Below are positions 16,192 through 25,739 of a DNA stretch of 64,000 nucleotides, piece by piece. A program made the position numbers and the translations under genes. Each line of letters opens with the position of its first letter. Position 1 is the first letter of the stretch. Source of the DNA: Actinomadura macra NBRC 14102 (GTDB lineage Bacteria; Actinomycetota; Actinomycetes; Streptosporangiales; Streptosporangiaceae); assembly GCF_001552215.1 (NCBI RefSeq), contig NZ_BCQT01000003.1, forward strand, positions 1 through 64,000. The letters are read 5' to 3'. A model generated the notes under the pieces. It saw only the letters and a program-made list of their open reading frames with translations. It was not told where the DNA came from and made no database searches.

Positions 16192-16674
16192 TCAGGTAAG
16201 CCTCGGGAAGGGCTCGCCTCCGGCGTCCGGCCTCGACGCCGCCTCGTGGAACTCCGCCAGCCCCCACAACAGCGCGTCCCGCGCCGGGGCGGGCATCGTC
16301 GCGAGCACCTGGGCCACCTCCTCGCACCGCCGCGCCCGCAGCCGGTCGAGGAGCTGCTGGCCGTCCGACGTCAGCCGCACGGTGATCTCGCGGCGGTCGC
16401 GGCCCGGGTCGCGCAGCAGCAGCCCGGAGGCCTCCAGCCGGTCGCAGAGCCGGCTCGCCGACGACACCAGCGCGCCGAGCTCGGCCGCCAGGCGGCTGAT
16501 GTTGACCGGCCCGCGCTCCAGGATGAAGAGGGCCCGCAGCTGTGTGGACGGCACCGGCACGTCGGCGGCGGTGTGCGGACGCGACCAGACGTCCATCAGC
16601 GTGGACGCAGCCTCGTCGAGGGCCGTGGCGGACTCGACGGGCCCATGATCCGGCGTGACGACCATGTCCCCCAC
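16192..16674 (-). CDS. MarR-family transcriptional regulator
   Basis: About 160 residues, one winged helix-turn-helix: VPSTQLRALFILERGPVNIS, RLAAELGALVSSASRLCDRL, EASGLLLRDPGRDRREITVR, then SDGQQLLDRLRARRCEEVAQ as dimer helix. The frame opens at GTG 16674 with ATG 16665 three codons later. Only two bases separate GGGGG from that ATG, so a leaderless start is possible. The dyad TGTTACACAACA lies immediately upstream and could be its own operator. Target genes are unknown; the nearest downstream gene in the same direction is the L,D-transpeptidase. Confidence 0.8.
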   Translation of the reverse strand: MGDMVVTPDHGPVESATALDEAASTLMDVWSRPHTAADVPVPSTQLRALFILERGPVNISRLAAELGALVSSASRLCDRLEASGLLLRDPGRDRREITVRLTSDGQQLLDRLRARRCEEVAQVLATMPAPARDALLWGLAEFHEAASRPDAGGEPFPRLT

Positions 16675-16686
16675 TGTTACACAACA
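16675..16686. promoter_or_regulatory. possible autoregulatory dyad of the MarR gene
   Basis: TGTTACACAACA has TGTT/AACA arms around a four-base centre. It abuts the GTG start at 16674 and overlaps where a -10 box would be for a leaderless transcript. This is based on position and symmetry only. Confidence 0.35.
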
Positions 16687-16730
16687 CGGTCCGGGAGGTA
16701 GCCCGGAAGCCCGGGCGCGCCGCCGCGCGC

Positions 16731-17168
16731 TCAGCGCGGGAGCTTGACCACCGAGACGAAGAAGTCGTCGATCTTGCGGACGACGGAGATGAACCGGTCG
16801 AAGTCCACCGGCTTGGTCACGTACGCGTTGGCGTGCAGGTCATAGCTGCGCAGGATGTCCTCGTCGGCCTCGGACGTGGTCAGCACGACCACCGGGATGC
16901 GGCGCAGGTCGGTGTCGTTCTTGACGTCCTGGAGCACTTCACGGCCGTCCTTGCGCGGCAGGTTGAGATCGAGCAGGACGAGGTCGGGGCGGGGCGCGTC
17001 CGCGTACTCGCCCTCGCGGCGCAGGAAGGTCATCGCCTGCTCGCCGTCGTTGACGACGTGCAGGGTGTTGTTGACCTTGTTGTGCTCGAACGCCTCGACG
17101 GTGAGCAGGATGTCGCCGGGATCGTCCTCCACGAGCAGCACTTCTATGGGGCGCGGGTCTTTAGTCAT
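16731..17168 (-). CDS. Rcp1-like single-domain response regulator
   Basis: A 145-residue receiver domain with no output domain. It has the acidic pair [10 protein letters not shown] (Glu14-Asp15-Asp16), phospho-acceptor Asp67 in [14 protein letters not shown], the Thr switch [10 protein letters not shown] and Lys119 in [10 protein letters not shown]. The [12 protein letters not shown] loop and the long alpha4 are typical of the Rcp1 group paired with phytochrome-like or CHASE3 kinases. The ATG at 17168 overlaps the end of the kinase gene by eight bases, so the proteins are translationally coupled. It probably acts as a phosphate shuttle or sink between the kinase and another target. Confidence 0.9.
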   Translation of the reverse strand: MTKDPRPIEVLLVEDDPGDILLTVEAFEHNKVNNTLHVVNDGEQAMTFLRREGEYADAPRPDLVLLDLNLPRKDGREVLQDVKNDTDLRRIPVVVLTTSEADEDILRSYDLHANAYVTKPVDFDRFISVVRKIDDFFVSVVKLPR

Positions 17169-18840
17169 CGCGATCTCCTGCGGGGAGCGTCCAGCGGAAC
17201 GTGGTGCCGGGGGAGCCGCCCCGGTCGCGGGTGTCGAGCCAGATCCGTCCTCCGTGGAACTCAACGATCTTCTTGCACAGGGCGAGACCGATCCCCGTAC
17301 CGGTGTACTCCTCGCGCGGGTGCAGCCGCTGGAAGATGAGAAAGATTCGGTCGGCGTAGCGGGGTTCGATGCCGATGCCGTTGTCGGCGCAGCGCAGCTC
17401 CCACTCGGCGCCGGTCCGGCGGGCGTCGATGGTGACGCGGGGCGGCTCGTCCGTACGGCGGAACTTCACCGCGTTGCCGATCAGGTTCTGGAACAGCCGG
17501 GTGAGCTGCGCGCGGTCGCCGGGCACGGACGGCAGGTCCCCGATCTCCACCTCCGCGCCGGTCTCCTCGGCCAGCGTCCCGAGGTCGTCGAGCGCCTGCC
17601 GGGCGACCGCGTTCAGGTCGACCGACTCCTCCGTCCGCGTGATCCGGCCGACCCGGGAGAAGCCGAGCAGGTCGTTGATGAGGGCCTGCATGCGCTTGGC
17701 GCCGTCGACGGCGAACGCGATGTACTGCCGGCCGCGGTCGTCGAGCTGGTCGCCGTACCGGCGCTCGATCATCTGGCAGAAGCTCGCGACCTTGCGCAGC
17801 GGCTCCTGCAGGTCGTGGCTGGCCACGTACGCGAACTGCTCCAGCTCGGCGTTGGAGCGGCGCAGCTCGCCCGCCTGCGCGTCCAGCCGCCGGGTGGCCT
17901 CGGTGCTGGCGCGCCACTCGTCCAGGATGCGGCGCCGCATCGCGTCGATGATGATCGCGAGCTCGTTGATCTCGGCGGGCCCGCGGACGTCCAGCGGATG
18001 TGCGAAGTCGCCCAGGGCCACCGCCCTGACCTGCCCGCCGAGCAGGGACATCGGGGTGAGGACGGTCCGGCGGAACAACAGCGTCAGCGCGAGCGCCGCC
18101 AGCACGACCAGGCCGAGCGCGGTGACCGCCGACCACAGCGCCGCGCTCGCACGGCTGCGCAGCTTCGCCGCGGCCGCGCCGTGCAGCGCCGTGATGGCCC
18201 GTTGCAGCGGCGCGATGTCGTTGCGGAGGTTGCTGAACAGGCGGCGGGCCTGCTCGTCCTGCGCGGTCGTGACTCCGGCGCCGCCGGGCGCGGCGGCGAT
18301 CCGGTCGGCGAAACCGGTACGCCAGGCCGCCGCGTCGGTGCTGACGCGCTCCAGCAGGTCGGTGACCGGCGTGCCGCGCGCCACGTCGGCGAGCAGCCGC
18401 CGCATGTTCGCGGCGGCGGCCCGCTCCTGCGCGATCGCCGTCCGGTACTCCTGGAGACGGACCGGCCGGCCGGTGGAGGCGTAGTCACGGATCGCCATGT
18501 CCTGGGCGGCGATCGAGGAGGACAGCCGGAACTGCTCCAGGGTGGCCGGGTCGATCTGGTCGATGAGGGTGTCGCGGGCCTGGTTGTTGCCGTAGAGCGC
18601 CGACCCGGCCTGCGCGAACGAGATCAGGAGCAGCAAGCCGAGGACGATCGACCCCCACCGGTAGATCTGGACGAGCCGGAGCCGGCTCATCCCGCGCGGC
18701 TCGGGCAGCCCCGACGCGGGCATCACCACCGGCGGCCCGATGATCTTCATGAGCGCGGCCTCGCTCGTCGGATCGCCGGTCGGATCCTCCGCACGGTCGC
18801 CCGCCGCTCGGTTCGGCGGACCATCGGGGTCGGGCGTCAT
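17161..18840 (-). CDS. membrane sensor histidine kinase (CHASE3-like/HAMP)
   Basis: 559 residues. A first membrane helix ([18 protein letters not shown], about 60-80) is followed by an extracytoplasmic helical region ([20 protein letters not shown] and onward) resembling CHASE3. A second helix, [18 protein letters not shown], leads to a HAMP linker ([20 protein letters not shown]). The kinase core has His342 in [16 protein letters not shown], the N-box [25 protein letters not shown] and [15 protein letters not shown]. The HDLQEPLR box is the form found with Rcp1-type regulators. Its start overlaps the SpoIIE-phosphatase stop by four bases (ATGA), and its own end overlaps the receiver gene. 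The signal is unknown. Confidence 0.9.
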   Translation of the reverse strand: MTPDPDGPPNRAAGDRAEDPTGDPTSEAALMKIIGPPVVMPASGLPEPRGMSRLRLVQIYRWGSIVLGLLLLISFAQAGSALYGNNQARDTLIDQIDPATLEQFRLSSSIAAQDMAIRDYASTGRPVRLQEYRTAIAQERAAAANMRRLLADVARGTPVTDLLERVSTDAAAWRTGFADRIAAAPGGAGVTTAQDEQARRLFSNLRNDIAPLQRAITALHGAAAAKLRSRASAALWSAVTALGLVVLAALALTLLFRRTVLTPMSLLGGQVRAVALGDFAHPLDVRGPAEINELAIIIDAMRRRILDEWRASTEATRRLDAQAGELRRSNAELEQFAYVASHDLQEPLRKVASFCQMIERRYGDQLDDRGRQYIAFAVDGAKRMQALINDLLGFSRVGRITRTEESVDLNAVARQALDDLGTLAEETGAEVEIGDLPSVPGDRAQLTRLFQNLIGNAVKFRRTDEPPRVTIDARRTGAEWELRCADNGIGIEPRYADRIFLIFQRLHPREEYTGTGIGLALCKKIVEFHGGRIWLDTRDRGGSPGTTFRWTLPAGDRDD

Positions 18841-20036
18841 GATCCGCCCCGGCTCAGCAGCAGCACCGCCAGGTCGTCGGGCAGGGCCTCGCCGTTCAGC
18901 CGTTCGGCCTCGGCGATCAGCCCGTCCACCAGGACGTCGCCGCGCTGCCCGGCGCCGTGCGCCCGCCCCGCCATCTCGACCAGTCCGGCGAGGTCGAGCC
19001 GCTCGCCACCGCCACCCGCGAAGCCCTCGATCAGCCCGTCGGTGTAGAGCAGCAAGCCCCAGGAGTCACCGAGTTCGATGTCGACGCCGGGCCATCGCAT
19101 ACCGGGCAGCAGCCCGAGCGCCGGCCCGCACGGTTCCTCCGGGACGGCGTGTACCCCGGCCGGGCCGAAGAGCAGCGGGCGCGGGTGGCCCGCCCGGTAC
19201 AGCCGCGCGCTCCGCCGGTCCGGCGCGATCGTGATCATGCAGACGGTGGTGAAGATCTCCTCGGCCCAGCGCTCGTGCGCCAGGACGGCGTCGAGCGTCT
19301 CCAACAGCCGCTGCCCGGTGTGCCCGGCCAGCACGAGCGTGCGCCACGCCATGCGGAGCCGCACGCCGAGGGACGCCTCGTCCGCGCCGTGTCCGCTGAC
19401 GTCGCCGATCACCACGTGGACGGCGCCGTCATCGGTCTCCACGGTGTCGTGAAAGTCACCGCCGAGCAGCGCGCGGTTGCCGCCGGGCCGGTACCGGGTG
19501 TGATGCCGCAGCCCCTGGTCGTTGAGGATCGGGACGGGCAGCAGCCCGCGTTCCAGCCGCGCGTTCTCGCGGCTCACCACCCGCGCCTCGACGAGCTGCC
19601 GCTCGGACTCGTCGGCGCGCTTGCGCTCGATCGCGTAGCTGATGGCGCGGCTGAGGAGCGCACCGTCCACGTCCTGCTTGACCAGGTAGTCCTGCGCGCC
19701 GGCGGCGACGGCCTCCACACCGACGTGCGCGTCGGCGAGACCGGTCAGCACCAGGACGGCGGTGCCCGGCGCGCGGCCCAGCACCTGTCGCAGCGCGTCC
19801 AGGCCCTCGGCGTCGGGCAGCGAGAGGTCGACGATGACGCACTGGACGTCCGGACGGAAGGCGTCCAGCGCCTCGGCGAGCGTGCTCGCGACGGTGATCC
19901 GGACGTCGGGCTGCACCTCGGTCAGCAGTTCCTCGAACAGGAACGCGTCGCCCGGGTCGTCCTCGACGAGGAGCAGGTGCAGGGAACCGCTGATGTCCAG
20001 GAGCCGTTCAGAGCCGCGACCGTGCATCGCGGACAT
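18837..20036 (-). CDS. receiver-PP2C (SpoIIE/RsbU-like) phosphatase
   Basis: 399 residues from ATG 20036, which has AAGGAG about ten bases upstream. Residues 19-135 form a receiver domain ([13 protein letters not shown], Asp70 in CVIVDLSLPDAEGLD, Lys in AAGAQDYLVKQD). A coiled linker (KRADESERQLVEARVVSREN) leads to a PP2C-type phosphatase: LLGGDFHDTVET, VHVVIGDVSGHGADEA, FTTVCMITI and GLLLYTDGLIEGF, with acidic metal ligands present. In RsbU logic it would dephosphorylate an STAS protein such as the one at 14075. It is the first gene of a three-gene coupled operon with the histidine kinase and the stand-alone receiver. A frame extension up to 20189 lacks domain character. Confidence 0.9.
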   Translation of the reverse strand: MSAMHGRGSERLLDISGSLHLLLVEDDPGDAFLFEELLTEVQPDVRITVASTLAEALDAFRPDVQCVIVDLSLPDAEGLDALRQVLGRAPGTAVLVLTGLADAHVGVEAVAAGAQDYLVKQDVDGALLSRAISYAIERKRADESERQLVEARVVSRENARLERGLLPVPILNDQGLRHHTRYRPGGNRALLGGDFHDTVETDDGAVHVVIGDVSGHGADEASLGVRLRMAWRTLVLAGHTGQRLLETLDAVLAHERWAEEIFTTVCMITIAPDRRSARLYRAGHPRPLLFGPAGVHAVPEEPCGPALGLLPGMRWPGVDIELGDSWGLLLYTDGLIEGFAGGGGERLDLAGLVEMAGRAHGAGQRGDVLVDGLIAEAERLNGEALPDDLAVLLLSRGGS

Positions 20037-20296
20037 GACGATCAGCTCCTTCGCCCTGCGGAACCGTGCAGGTGACGGGCACTCTTCTCTTGCAGTCGAG
20101 CAAATATATGCCAGCCCGCCGGACGCTCGTGACCGAACACCGGCGCAGGGCGGTACGGTCGCGCACTCGGCCAGGTCAGGCGGTTCCACGCCGGCCGGTG
20201 CGCCGGGACGGTGCCGTGGCCGCGGCGGGGCCGGGCGCCGGTTCTCTCGCCGTCCCGTGCCGGGGCTCTCGGGATGGTGACGTGATCGGGTCGTGA

Positions 20297-20623
20297 TCAG
20301 GCGCTTTTCGGGGTCTGGCGGGCGGCTTTCTGAGCGGCCTTACGCTGCGCGGCGGCGGACTTGGCTCGGTTCAGGCTTTCCCTGACCCGGGCGGCGCCGC
20401 GCATTGCGGTGGCGGTGTCCTTGACGCGGCCGGCGTAAACAGCGAGAACCTCCGCGACCGGCGGCGGCGACCATTCCTCCTTCAGCAGGACGACGGGCGG
20501 CGTGGGGCCCGGGGCGCCAGCGGGCGCGGCGTTCGCGGGCACGGCGCTCGGGGGGACGGGGACGAGCGCGAGATGAGATTGGCAGTGCGGGCACTGCACC
20601 CCCGGATGGGTGTCTCTGCTCAT
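20297..20623 (-). CDS. small zinc-ribbon protein of unknown function
   Basis: 108 residues. The N-terminus VQCPHCQSHLALV holds one C-x-x-C pair, half of a zinc ribbon; no second pair follows, so metal binding would need dimerisation or other ligands. A proline/alanine-rich middle leads to a basic, lysine/alanine-rich C-terminal helix (AAQRKAAQKAARQ) that could bind nucleic acid. The ATG at 20623 places the cysteines near the start; an upstream ATG at 20653 adds ten hydrophobic residues. It follows the pentapeptide-like membrane protein gene on the same strand. Confidence 0.5.
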   Translation of the reverse strand: MSRDTHPGVQCPHCQSHLALVPVPPSAVPANAAPAGAPGPTPPVVLLKEEWSPPPVAEVLAVYAGRVKDTATAMRGAARVRESLNRAKSAAAQRKAAQKAARQTPKSA

Positions 20624-20740
20624 AACAAGAATCATTACCCAAAGGTCTGACAAAACCGAGGCGCGGCTCCTTGCGCGGCCCCTGCGGCGTCTTGCGCAAC
20701 CCCTTTTGAAGGCGATGGGTAACGTCCCGGCCGACCCCTA

Positions 20741-22408
20741 TCAAGAGCGCGGCGGGGCGCGGTGTCCGAGAAATACCGGTGCGGCGATGACGGTCGGGAG
20801 CGGGCGCCGCCCGGGCGACGCGGACGGCTGCCGGACCGGCGGCCGCGCCGTGCTCTCGTGGCCGTTGTGCCGCAGGTAGGTGACGCCGCAGCAGACGAGC
20901 GCGACGATCACCGCGATCCAGGCCATGAGGCGTCCGGCGCGCAGCCCGTATCCGCTGGTCAGCCAGAGGATGTGCAGCAACCAGCGGCGCCACTGGTCGG
21001 GCTCGCTGTGCCGGCGCATCTCCAGGGCGCTGTAGCGGAAGTCCCTGGCCAGGGCATGGTGACCGCATCCGGCGATCGCCCGTGCCAGTTCCCGGTAGAG
21101 GGTCTCCAGGCGGTCGGTGTCGTCGTCCGCGCCGTCGCCCGAGCGCCGCGCCAGGTCCTCGGCGAGGACGGCGCGCCCGCGCCCGCGCTGGGCCCACCTG
21201 GCGCGCGCCCGCCCGTAGCGACCGCGTCCAGAGAGAGTGCGTCCAGCGTGAGTGTGTCCGGGCCGCGGGTTCGCGCTGTGGTCCGGCTCGTGGTGCCGGG
21301 ACCACCACCGCTGCCGGGTGGGCAGGGTCGCGAAGGGACAGTCGCCGGAGACGCGCAGCAGATCGGGGTGTTGGAGGCCGAGGAAGGCGCAGCCGCTGAG
21401 GTCCACGTCCGACAGGTGCAGCCCGCCCGAGGCGACCTCGCGCAGCGAGAGTAGCCGGATCGCCGCTGGACCGGTCCATTCAGGTTCGGTGAGCCCCGCG
21501 ATCGGCTGCGGCAGCGAGCGGACGGTGACCGTCCCGCCGATGTCGGCCCGTTCCAGGTCGAGTTCGGCGTGCCGGAGCCGGAACTCCGCCGCGCCGCGCA
21601 CCGTGAGGCCCCGGGCCGTCACCTGCGGGGCCGCCGCGTGGACCCGCAGGCCGGCGTGCGCGCAGGCGTCCGCGAGCACGATCTGCCCGCCCGCGACGAG
21701 CGGGCCGAGCCACAGCCCTCGGCGGAACCTGGCACGTTCGAAACGGGCATGGCGGGTCACGTGGACGCGCTTGAACGAGGCGGCGGCGCCGAAGCACGCC
21801 GCCTGCATGGCCGCGTCCCGTCCGAAGCGCGCGCGGTCGAAGCAGGCCGCGCCGATGAACACGGTGCTGCGGAAGGAGGCGTCGGCGTGCCAGTTCGCCT
21901 CGCCGAACAGCGCGTCGCCGGCGAACACGGCCTCCTCGAAGGAGGCGTGCCGGTGGAAGCGCGCCGCATGGAACGACACGTTGCCGCCGAAGCGCGCCCC
22001 CCGGAACGACACGTTGCCGAAGAAGCGTGCGTCATAGAACGAGGCGCCGCCCAAGAAGCAGGCGCCGTCGAACGAACTGTCGCCCTCGACGCAGGCTCCG
22101 TGCAAGACGGCATGGGATGGCAGCACGGCGCCGTCGAAGCGCGTCCGGCCGATGTGGGGCCGCCCGTCGGGGCCGCTCAGCGCGTCGAGTAAGGCGTCCA
22201 GCAGCCAGGCCGGGACGGTGACGCCCCGCAGGTCCAGATCCGCGCCTGGGCGGATCCCCTCGACGAACAGATCGAACTCCCCCGGGGACAGGTGCGCCGG
22301 GCAGCCTCCGAATTCCGCGACGGCGCGTCCGGTGCATCCGTAAACGGCCGCGCACCGTGGCCAGAGGACCGTGGTCAGGGGCGGCTGCGAAGGCTCGTGA
22401 GGGGTCAC
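20741..22408 (-). CDS. pentapeptide-repeat-like protein with C-terminal membrane helix
   Basis: 555 residues. Residues about 60-360 are a quadrilateral beta-helix of imperfect five-residue units with F or L at the centre: FDGACFLGGASFYDARFFGN, VSFRGARFGGNVSFHAARFH and ASFRSTVFIGAACFDRARFG. An arginine-rich linker leads to a helical bundle (LETLYRELARAIAGCGHHAL, RDFRYSALEMRRHSEPDQWR) and a single membrane segment LMAWIAVIVALVCCGVTYLR. The order (beta-helix, ALARDFRY-type helix, GYGLR and membrane helix) is shared with the proteins at 31509 and 55999, but those two have more membrane helices at the end. Function is unknown; a membrane-tethered binding surface is plausible. Confidence 0.75.
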   Translation of the reverse strand: MTPHEPSQPPLTTVLWPRCAAVYGCTGRAVAEFGGCPAHLSPGEFDLFVEGIRPGADLDLRGVTVPAWLLDALLDALSGPDGRPHIGRTRFDGAVLPSHAVLHGACVEGDSSFDGACFLGGASFYDARFFGNVSFRGARFGGNVSFHAARFHRHASFEEAVFAGDALFGEANWHADASFRSTVFIGAACFDRARFGRDAAMQAACFGAAASFKRVHVTRHARFERARFRRGLWLGPLVAGGQIVLADACAHAGLRVHAAAPQVTARGLTVRGAAEFRLRHAELDLERADIGGTVTVRSLPQPIAGLTEPEWTGPAAIRLLSLREVASGGLHLSDVDLSGCAFLGLQHPDLLRVSGDCPFATLPTRQRWWSRHHEPDHSANPRPGHTHAGRTLSGRGRYGRARARWAQRGRGRAVLAEDLARRSGDGADDDTDRLETLYRELARAIAGCGHHALARDFRYSALEMRRHSEPDQWRRWLLHILWLTSGYGLRAGRLMAWIAVIVALVCCGVTYLRHNGHESTARPPVRQPSASPGRRPLPTVIAAPVFLGHRAPPRS

Positions 22409-22765
22409 CTTTCACGTTCTACCCATGTCGGGTTCCTGCGTGAAGGTCTCCAGGTGGCCAGGTCGATACTCCCCCGCAGTGACCCTGCGCACGGTCGTGG
22501 CCATCAGGGGCCACCCTCACCTCGGGTTTCTCATAGGCTCCCCCTTCCGCCACCACCGCCCCACGAGCCCCGCGACCGGCTTCGGACGTTTTGTTTGCGT
22601 TGGTCACCGTCCGGTCATCGGATCGTTCGGAGCGTAGTGACCGGAAGCAGGGTTCCGGATCATTGAGTGATCAGGCGGAACCGCGGGCATGATCGGCGTA
22701 TCTGAAACTTCGGCGAAACCACTACGTTCGACTGTCGTTCACTTTGGTCGGGGAAAATTACGGAC
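22409..22765. other. divergent intergenic region, pentapeptide protein/ppk
   Basis: It separates divergently transcribed genes and should hold both promoters. A PHO-box-like direct repeat lies at 22726-22747. No small gene is supported: a minus-strand frame at 22419-22607 has no domain content. Confidence 0.4.
22726..22747 (+). promoter_or_regulatory. PHO-box-like direct repeat upstream of ppk
   Basis: GTTCGACTGTC (22726-22736) and GTTCACTTTGG (22737-22747) are adjacent 11-base units starting with GTTC. The second fits the actinomycete PhoP half-site GTTCAYYYRGG at 10 of 11 positions; the first is weaker. The spacing is exactly that of PhoP direct-repeat units, and ppk is a known PhoP target in streptomycetes. 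Confidence 0.5.
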
Positions 22766-24850
22766 ATGACCGTCAATCCAGGACATCTCCCACACACTGA
22801 CGAGGCGCTGCCCGACGACCGCTTCCTAGACCGGGAGGAGAGCTGGCTGAGGTTCAACCAGCGCGTCCTGGAGCTCGCAGAGGACCCGGCCCTGCCACTG
22901 CTGGAGCGCGTCCGGTTCCTCTCGATCTTCTCGAGCAACCTGGACGAGTTCTTCATGGTGCGGGTCGCCGGTCTGGCCCGGCGCATGGCGACCGGACTCG
23001 CCGTCCAGTCCGCGAGCGGCCGGCAGCCCCGCGAGGTGCTGGAACGTACCGCGGGCGTCGCGCACGGGCTGATGTTGCGGCACGCCGCCGCGTTCCGCAA
23101 CGAGATCCGCCCCGCCCTCGGCAAGGAGGGCATCGACATCCTGCGCTGGGACGAGCTGGCCGAGACCGAGCAGGAACGGCTGCGGCGGCTGTTCCGCGAC
23201 CGGATCTACCCCGTCCTCACCCCGCTGGTCGTCGACTCCGCCCACCCCTTCCCCTACATCTCGGGCCTGTCCCTCAACCTCGCGGTGATCGTCCGTGACC
23301 CGGAGACGGACGCCACGATGTTCGCCCGGGTCAAGGTGCCGCCGCTGCTGCCGCGCTTCATCGAGGCGTCCGCCGACCGGTTCACCCCGCTCGAGGACGT
23401 GATCGCCGCCCACCTCGGCCAGCTGTTCGTCGGGATGGAGGTCGTCGAGCACCACGCCTTCCGGGTCACGCGCAACCAGGACCTGGAGATCGACGACGAC
23501 ATCAGCGAGGGGTTGCTCCAGGCGCTGGAACGCGAGCTGCTGCGCCGCAGGTTCGGCCCGGTCGTCCGGCTGGAGGTCGAAGAATCGATCTCCGACGGCG
23601 TGCTGGAGCTGCTGACCGACGAGCTGATGGTGGACGAGGGCCAGATCTACCGGGTCGGCGGCCCCCTCGACCTGGGCGGTCTCGCGTCCATCGCGGACCT
23701 GGACCGCCCGGAGCTGAAGTACGCCCCCTTCGTCCCATCGAAGGAGGCGCTGCCGGAGGATGCGAGCATCTTCACCGCCATCCGTGAGCGGGACGTGCTC
23801 GTCCACCATCCCTACGACTCCTTCACCACGACCGTCCAGCGGCTGATCGAGGACGCCGCCGCCGACAAGCGCGTCCTGGCGATCAAGCAGACCCTCTACC
23901 GGACCAGCGGCGACTCCCCGATCGTGGACGCGCTGATGAACGCCGCCGAGGCCGGCAAGCAGGTCGTCGTGGTCGTCGAGCTGAAGGCCCGCTTCGACGA
24001 GCGCGCCAACATCGCGTGGGCCCGCAAGCTGGAGACCGCCGGCTGCCACGTCGTCTACGGGTTCGTCGGGCTCAAGACGCACTGCAAGCTCGCGCTGATC
24101 GTCCGGCAGGACGCCGACGGCGTCCTGCGCCGCTACTGCCACATCGGCACCGGCAACTACCATCCGAAGACCGCGCGGCTCTACGAGGACTTCGGCCTGC
24201 TCACCGCCGACCCCGAGGTCGGCGAGGACGTCAGCGCCCTGTTCAACCACCTCACCGGCTACTCGCGGCAGAGCTCCTACCACCGCCTGCTCGTCGCGCC
24301 GCACAGCCTGCGGTCCGGGCTCGTCCAGCGGATCGACCACGAGATCGACAACCACGCCGCCGGGCATTCCGCCCGGATCCGGATCAAGTGCAACTCGCTG
24401 GTGGACGAGATCGTGATCGACGCGCTCTACCGGGCGTCGCAGGCCGGCGTGCCGGTGGACATCTGGGTGCGCGGCATCTGCGCGCTGCGCCCCGGCGTCC
24501 CCGGCCTGTCGGACACGATCCGGGTGCGCAGCGTCCTCGGCCGGTTCCTGGAGCACTCGCGCGTGTTCGCGTTCGAGAACGGCGGCGAGCCCGAGGTGTG
24601 GATCGGCAGCGCCGACCTGATGCACCGCAACCTGGACCGCCGCGTCGAGGCCCTCGTCGCCGTCCGCGACCGGGCCCAGCGGGGCGAACTCCTCGACCTC
24701 CTCGACACCGCCATGGACGACGGGACCCACGCGTGGACCCTCTCCGGGGACGGCACCTGGACGCGCGGCAAGCCACCGCCCGGCGAGACCCTGCTGGACA
24801 TCCAGAGCCACCTGGTCCGGAGCCGGCGGTGGAGGACGGTCGATGGCTGA
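22766..24850 (+). CDS. ppk1: polyphosphate kinase 1
   Basis: 694 residues, normal for PPK1. It makes polyphosphate from the gamma phosphate of ATP and runs in reverse to form ATP. The N-terminal domain opens [20 protein letters not shown] with the conserved [20 protein letters not shown]. The head domain contains [19 protein letters not shown]. The two PLD-like catalytic domains carry [20 protein letters not shown], His439 in [13 protein letters not shown] (the autophosphorylated histidine) and His620 in [18 protein letters not shown] 22766 follows a PHO-box-like repeat by about 20 bases. The next gene overlaps its end by eight bases, so ppk is co-translated with a NUDIX/histidine-phosphatase protein. 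Confidence 0.97.
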   Translation: MTVNPGHLPHTDEALPDDRFLDREESWLRFNQRVLELAEDPALPLLERVRFLSIFSSNLDEFFMVRVAGLARRMATGLAVQSASGRQPREVLERTAGVAHGLMLRHAAAFRNEIRPALGKEGIDILRWDELAETEQERLRRLFRDRIYPVLTPLVVDSAHPFPYISGLSLNLAVIVRDPETDATMFARVKVPPLLPRFIEASADRFTPLEDVIAAHLGQLFVGMEVVEHHAFRVTRNQDLEIDDDISEGLLQALERELLRRRFGPVVRLEVEESISDGVLELLTDELMVDEGQIYRVGGPLDLGGLASIADLDRPELKYAPFVPSKEALPEDASIFTAIRERDVLVHHPYDSFTTTVQRLIEDAAADKRVLAIKQTLYRTSGDSPIVDALMNAAEAGKQVVVVVELKARFDERANIAWARKLETAGCHVVYGFVGLKTHCKLALIVRQDADGVLRRYCHIGTGNYHPKTARLYEDFGLLTADPEVGEDVSALFNHLTGYSRQSSYHRLLVAPHSLRSGLVQRIDHEIDNHAAGHSARIRIKCNSLVDEIVIDALYRASQAGVPVDIWVRGICALRPGVPGLSDTIRVRSVLGRFLEHSRVFAFENGGEPEVWIGSADLMHRNLDRRVEALVAVRDRAQRGELLDLLDTAMDDGTHAWTLSGDGTWTRGKPPPGETLLDIQSHLVRSRRWRTVDG

Positions 24851-25739
24851 CGCGATCCACGCCGCGGGGGCCGTCCTCTGGCGGGACGGCCCCGAGATCG
24901 GGCTGATCCACCGTCCCCGCTACGACGACTGGTCGTTCCCCAAGGGCAAGGTCGAGAAGGGCGAGCACGTGCTGCGCACGGCCGTCCGCGAGATCGAGGA
25001 GGAGACCGGGCTCGTGCCCCGCCTCGGCCGCCGCCTGCCCACCAGCGGGTACCTGGTCGGCGGGCGGGACAAACAGGTCGACTACTGGTCCGCGCGTCCC
25101 ATCGCCGAGACCGGCTTCACCCCGAACGAGGAGGTGGACCGGCTCGTCTGGCTCCCCGTCGAGGACGCCGAGGCCCGGCTCAGCTACCAGCGCGACGTGG
25201 ACCTGTTCCGGGAGTTCCTGCGCGGACCGCTCCACACCTGGCCCCTGGTGATCCTCCGGCACGCCGAGGCCGGCGAGAAACGGCAGTGGCGCGAGCCCGA
25301 CGAACTACGTCCCCTGGACGAGCAGGGCCGCGCCGAGTCGTCCGCCCTGGCCGGGCTGCTGCACTCCTACGGCCCGGCCCGGCTGATCAGCTCGGCGACG
25401 GCCCGCTGCCTGGAGACCGTCCTGCCCTACTCGCGGCTCCTCCGATCACCCCTCACGACGGACCTGGCGTTCACCCTGGGGGAGACCAGCGCGGACCGTG
25501 CCGTGGAACGCGCCCTCGACCTCGTCTCAGAAGGGACGCCGACCGTCCTGTGCACCCACGGGGAAGTCGTCTCCGACCTCGTCGCGGGCCTGTGCAAGGA
25601 GATGGGGGAGAAGGTCCCGGACGACCCTGGCCTGCGCAAGAGCGAGTTCTGGGTCGTCCACATGGACACGTCGTCGATCGCCGCCCTGGAGCGTCACGGA
25701 CCGCTCAGAAAGATGGCCCGAGCGTCTGCGACCACGTGA
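24843..25739 (+). CDS. NUDIX hydrolase-histidine phosphatase fusion (MutT1-like)
   Basis: 298 residues with two enzymes in one chain. The first (residues 1-130) is a NUDIX hydrolase with the box from Gly35 to Leu57, [17 protein letters not shown] then EEETGL. The second (about 133-290) is a histidine phosphatase, with the catalytic RHAE at 139-142 ([12 protein letters not shown]), [14 protein letters not shown] and [13 protein letters not shown]. The layout equals mycobacterial MutT1, which hydrolyses 8-oxo-GTP and diadenosine polyphosphates. It overlaps ppk1 by eight bases, tying nucleotide clean-up to polyphosphate synthesis. It ends 35 bases inside the convergent CHAD gene. Confidence 0.9.
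   Translation: MADAIHAAGAVLWRDGPEIGLIHRPRYDDWSFPKGKVEKGEHVLRTAVREIEEETGLVPRLGRRLPTSGYLVGGRDKQVDYWSARPIAETGFTPNEEVDRLVWLPVEDAEARLSYQRDVDLFREFLRGPLHTWPLVILRHAEAGEKRQWREPDELRPLDEQGRAESSALAGLLHSYGPARLISSATARCLETVLPYSRLLRSPLTTDLAFTLGETSADRAVERALDLVSEGTPTVLCTHGEVVSDLVAGLCKEMGEKVPDDPGLRKSEFWVVHMDTSSIAALERHGPLRKMARASATT

Noticed and set aside
22419-22607. 62-residue minus-strand frame as a peptide precursor gene
   Set aside because: It has no ribosome-binding site, no core-peptide motif and no maturation genes nearby.
22826-24811. 661-codon open frame antisense to ppk1
   Set aside because: Same cause; the sense strand encodes complete PPK1 with both catalytic histidines.
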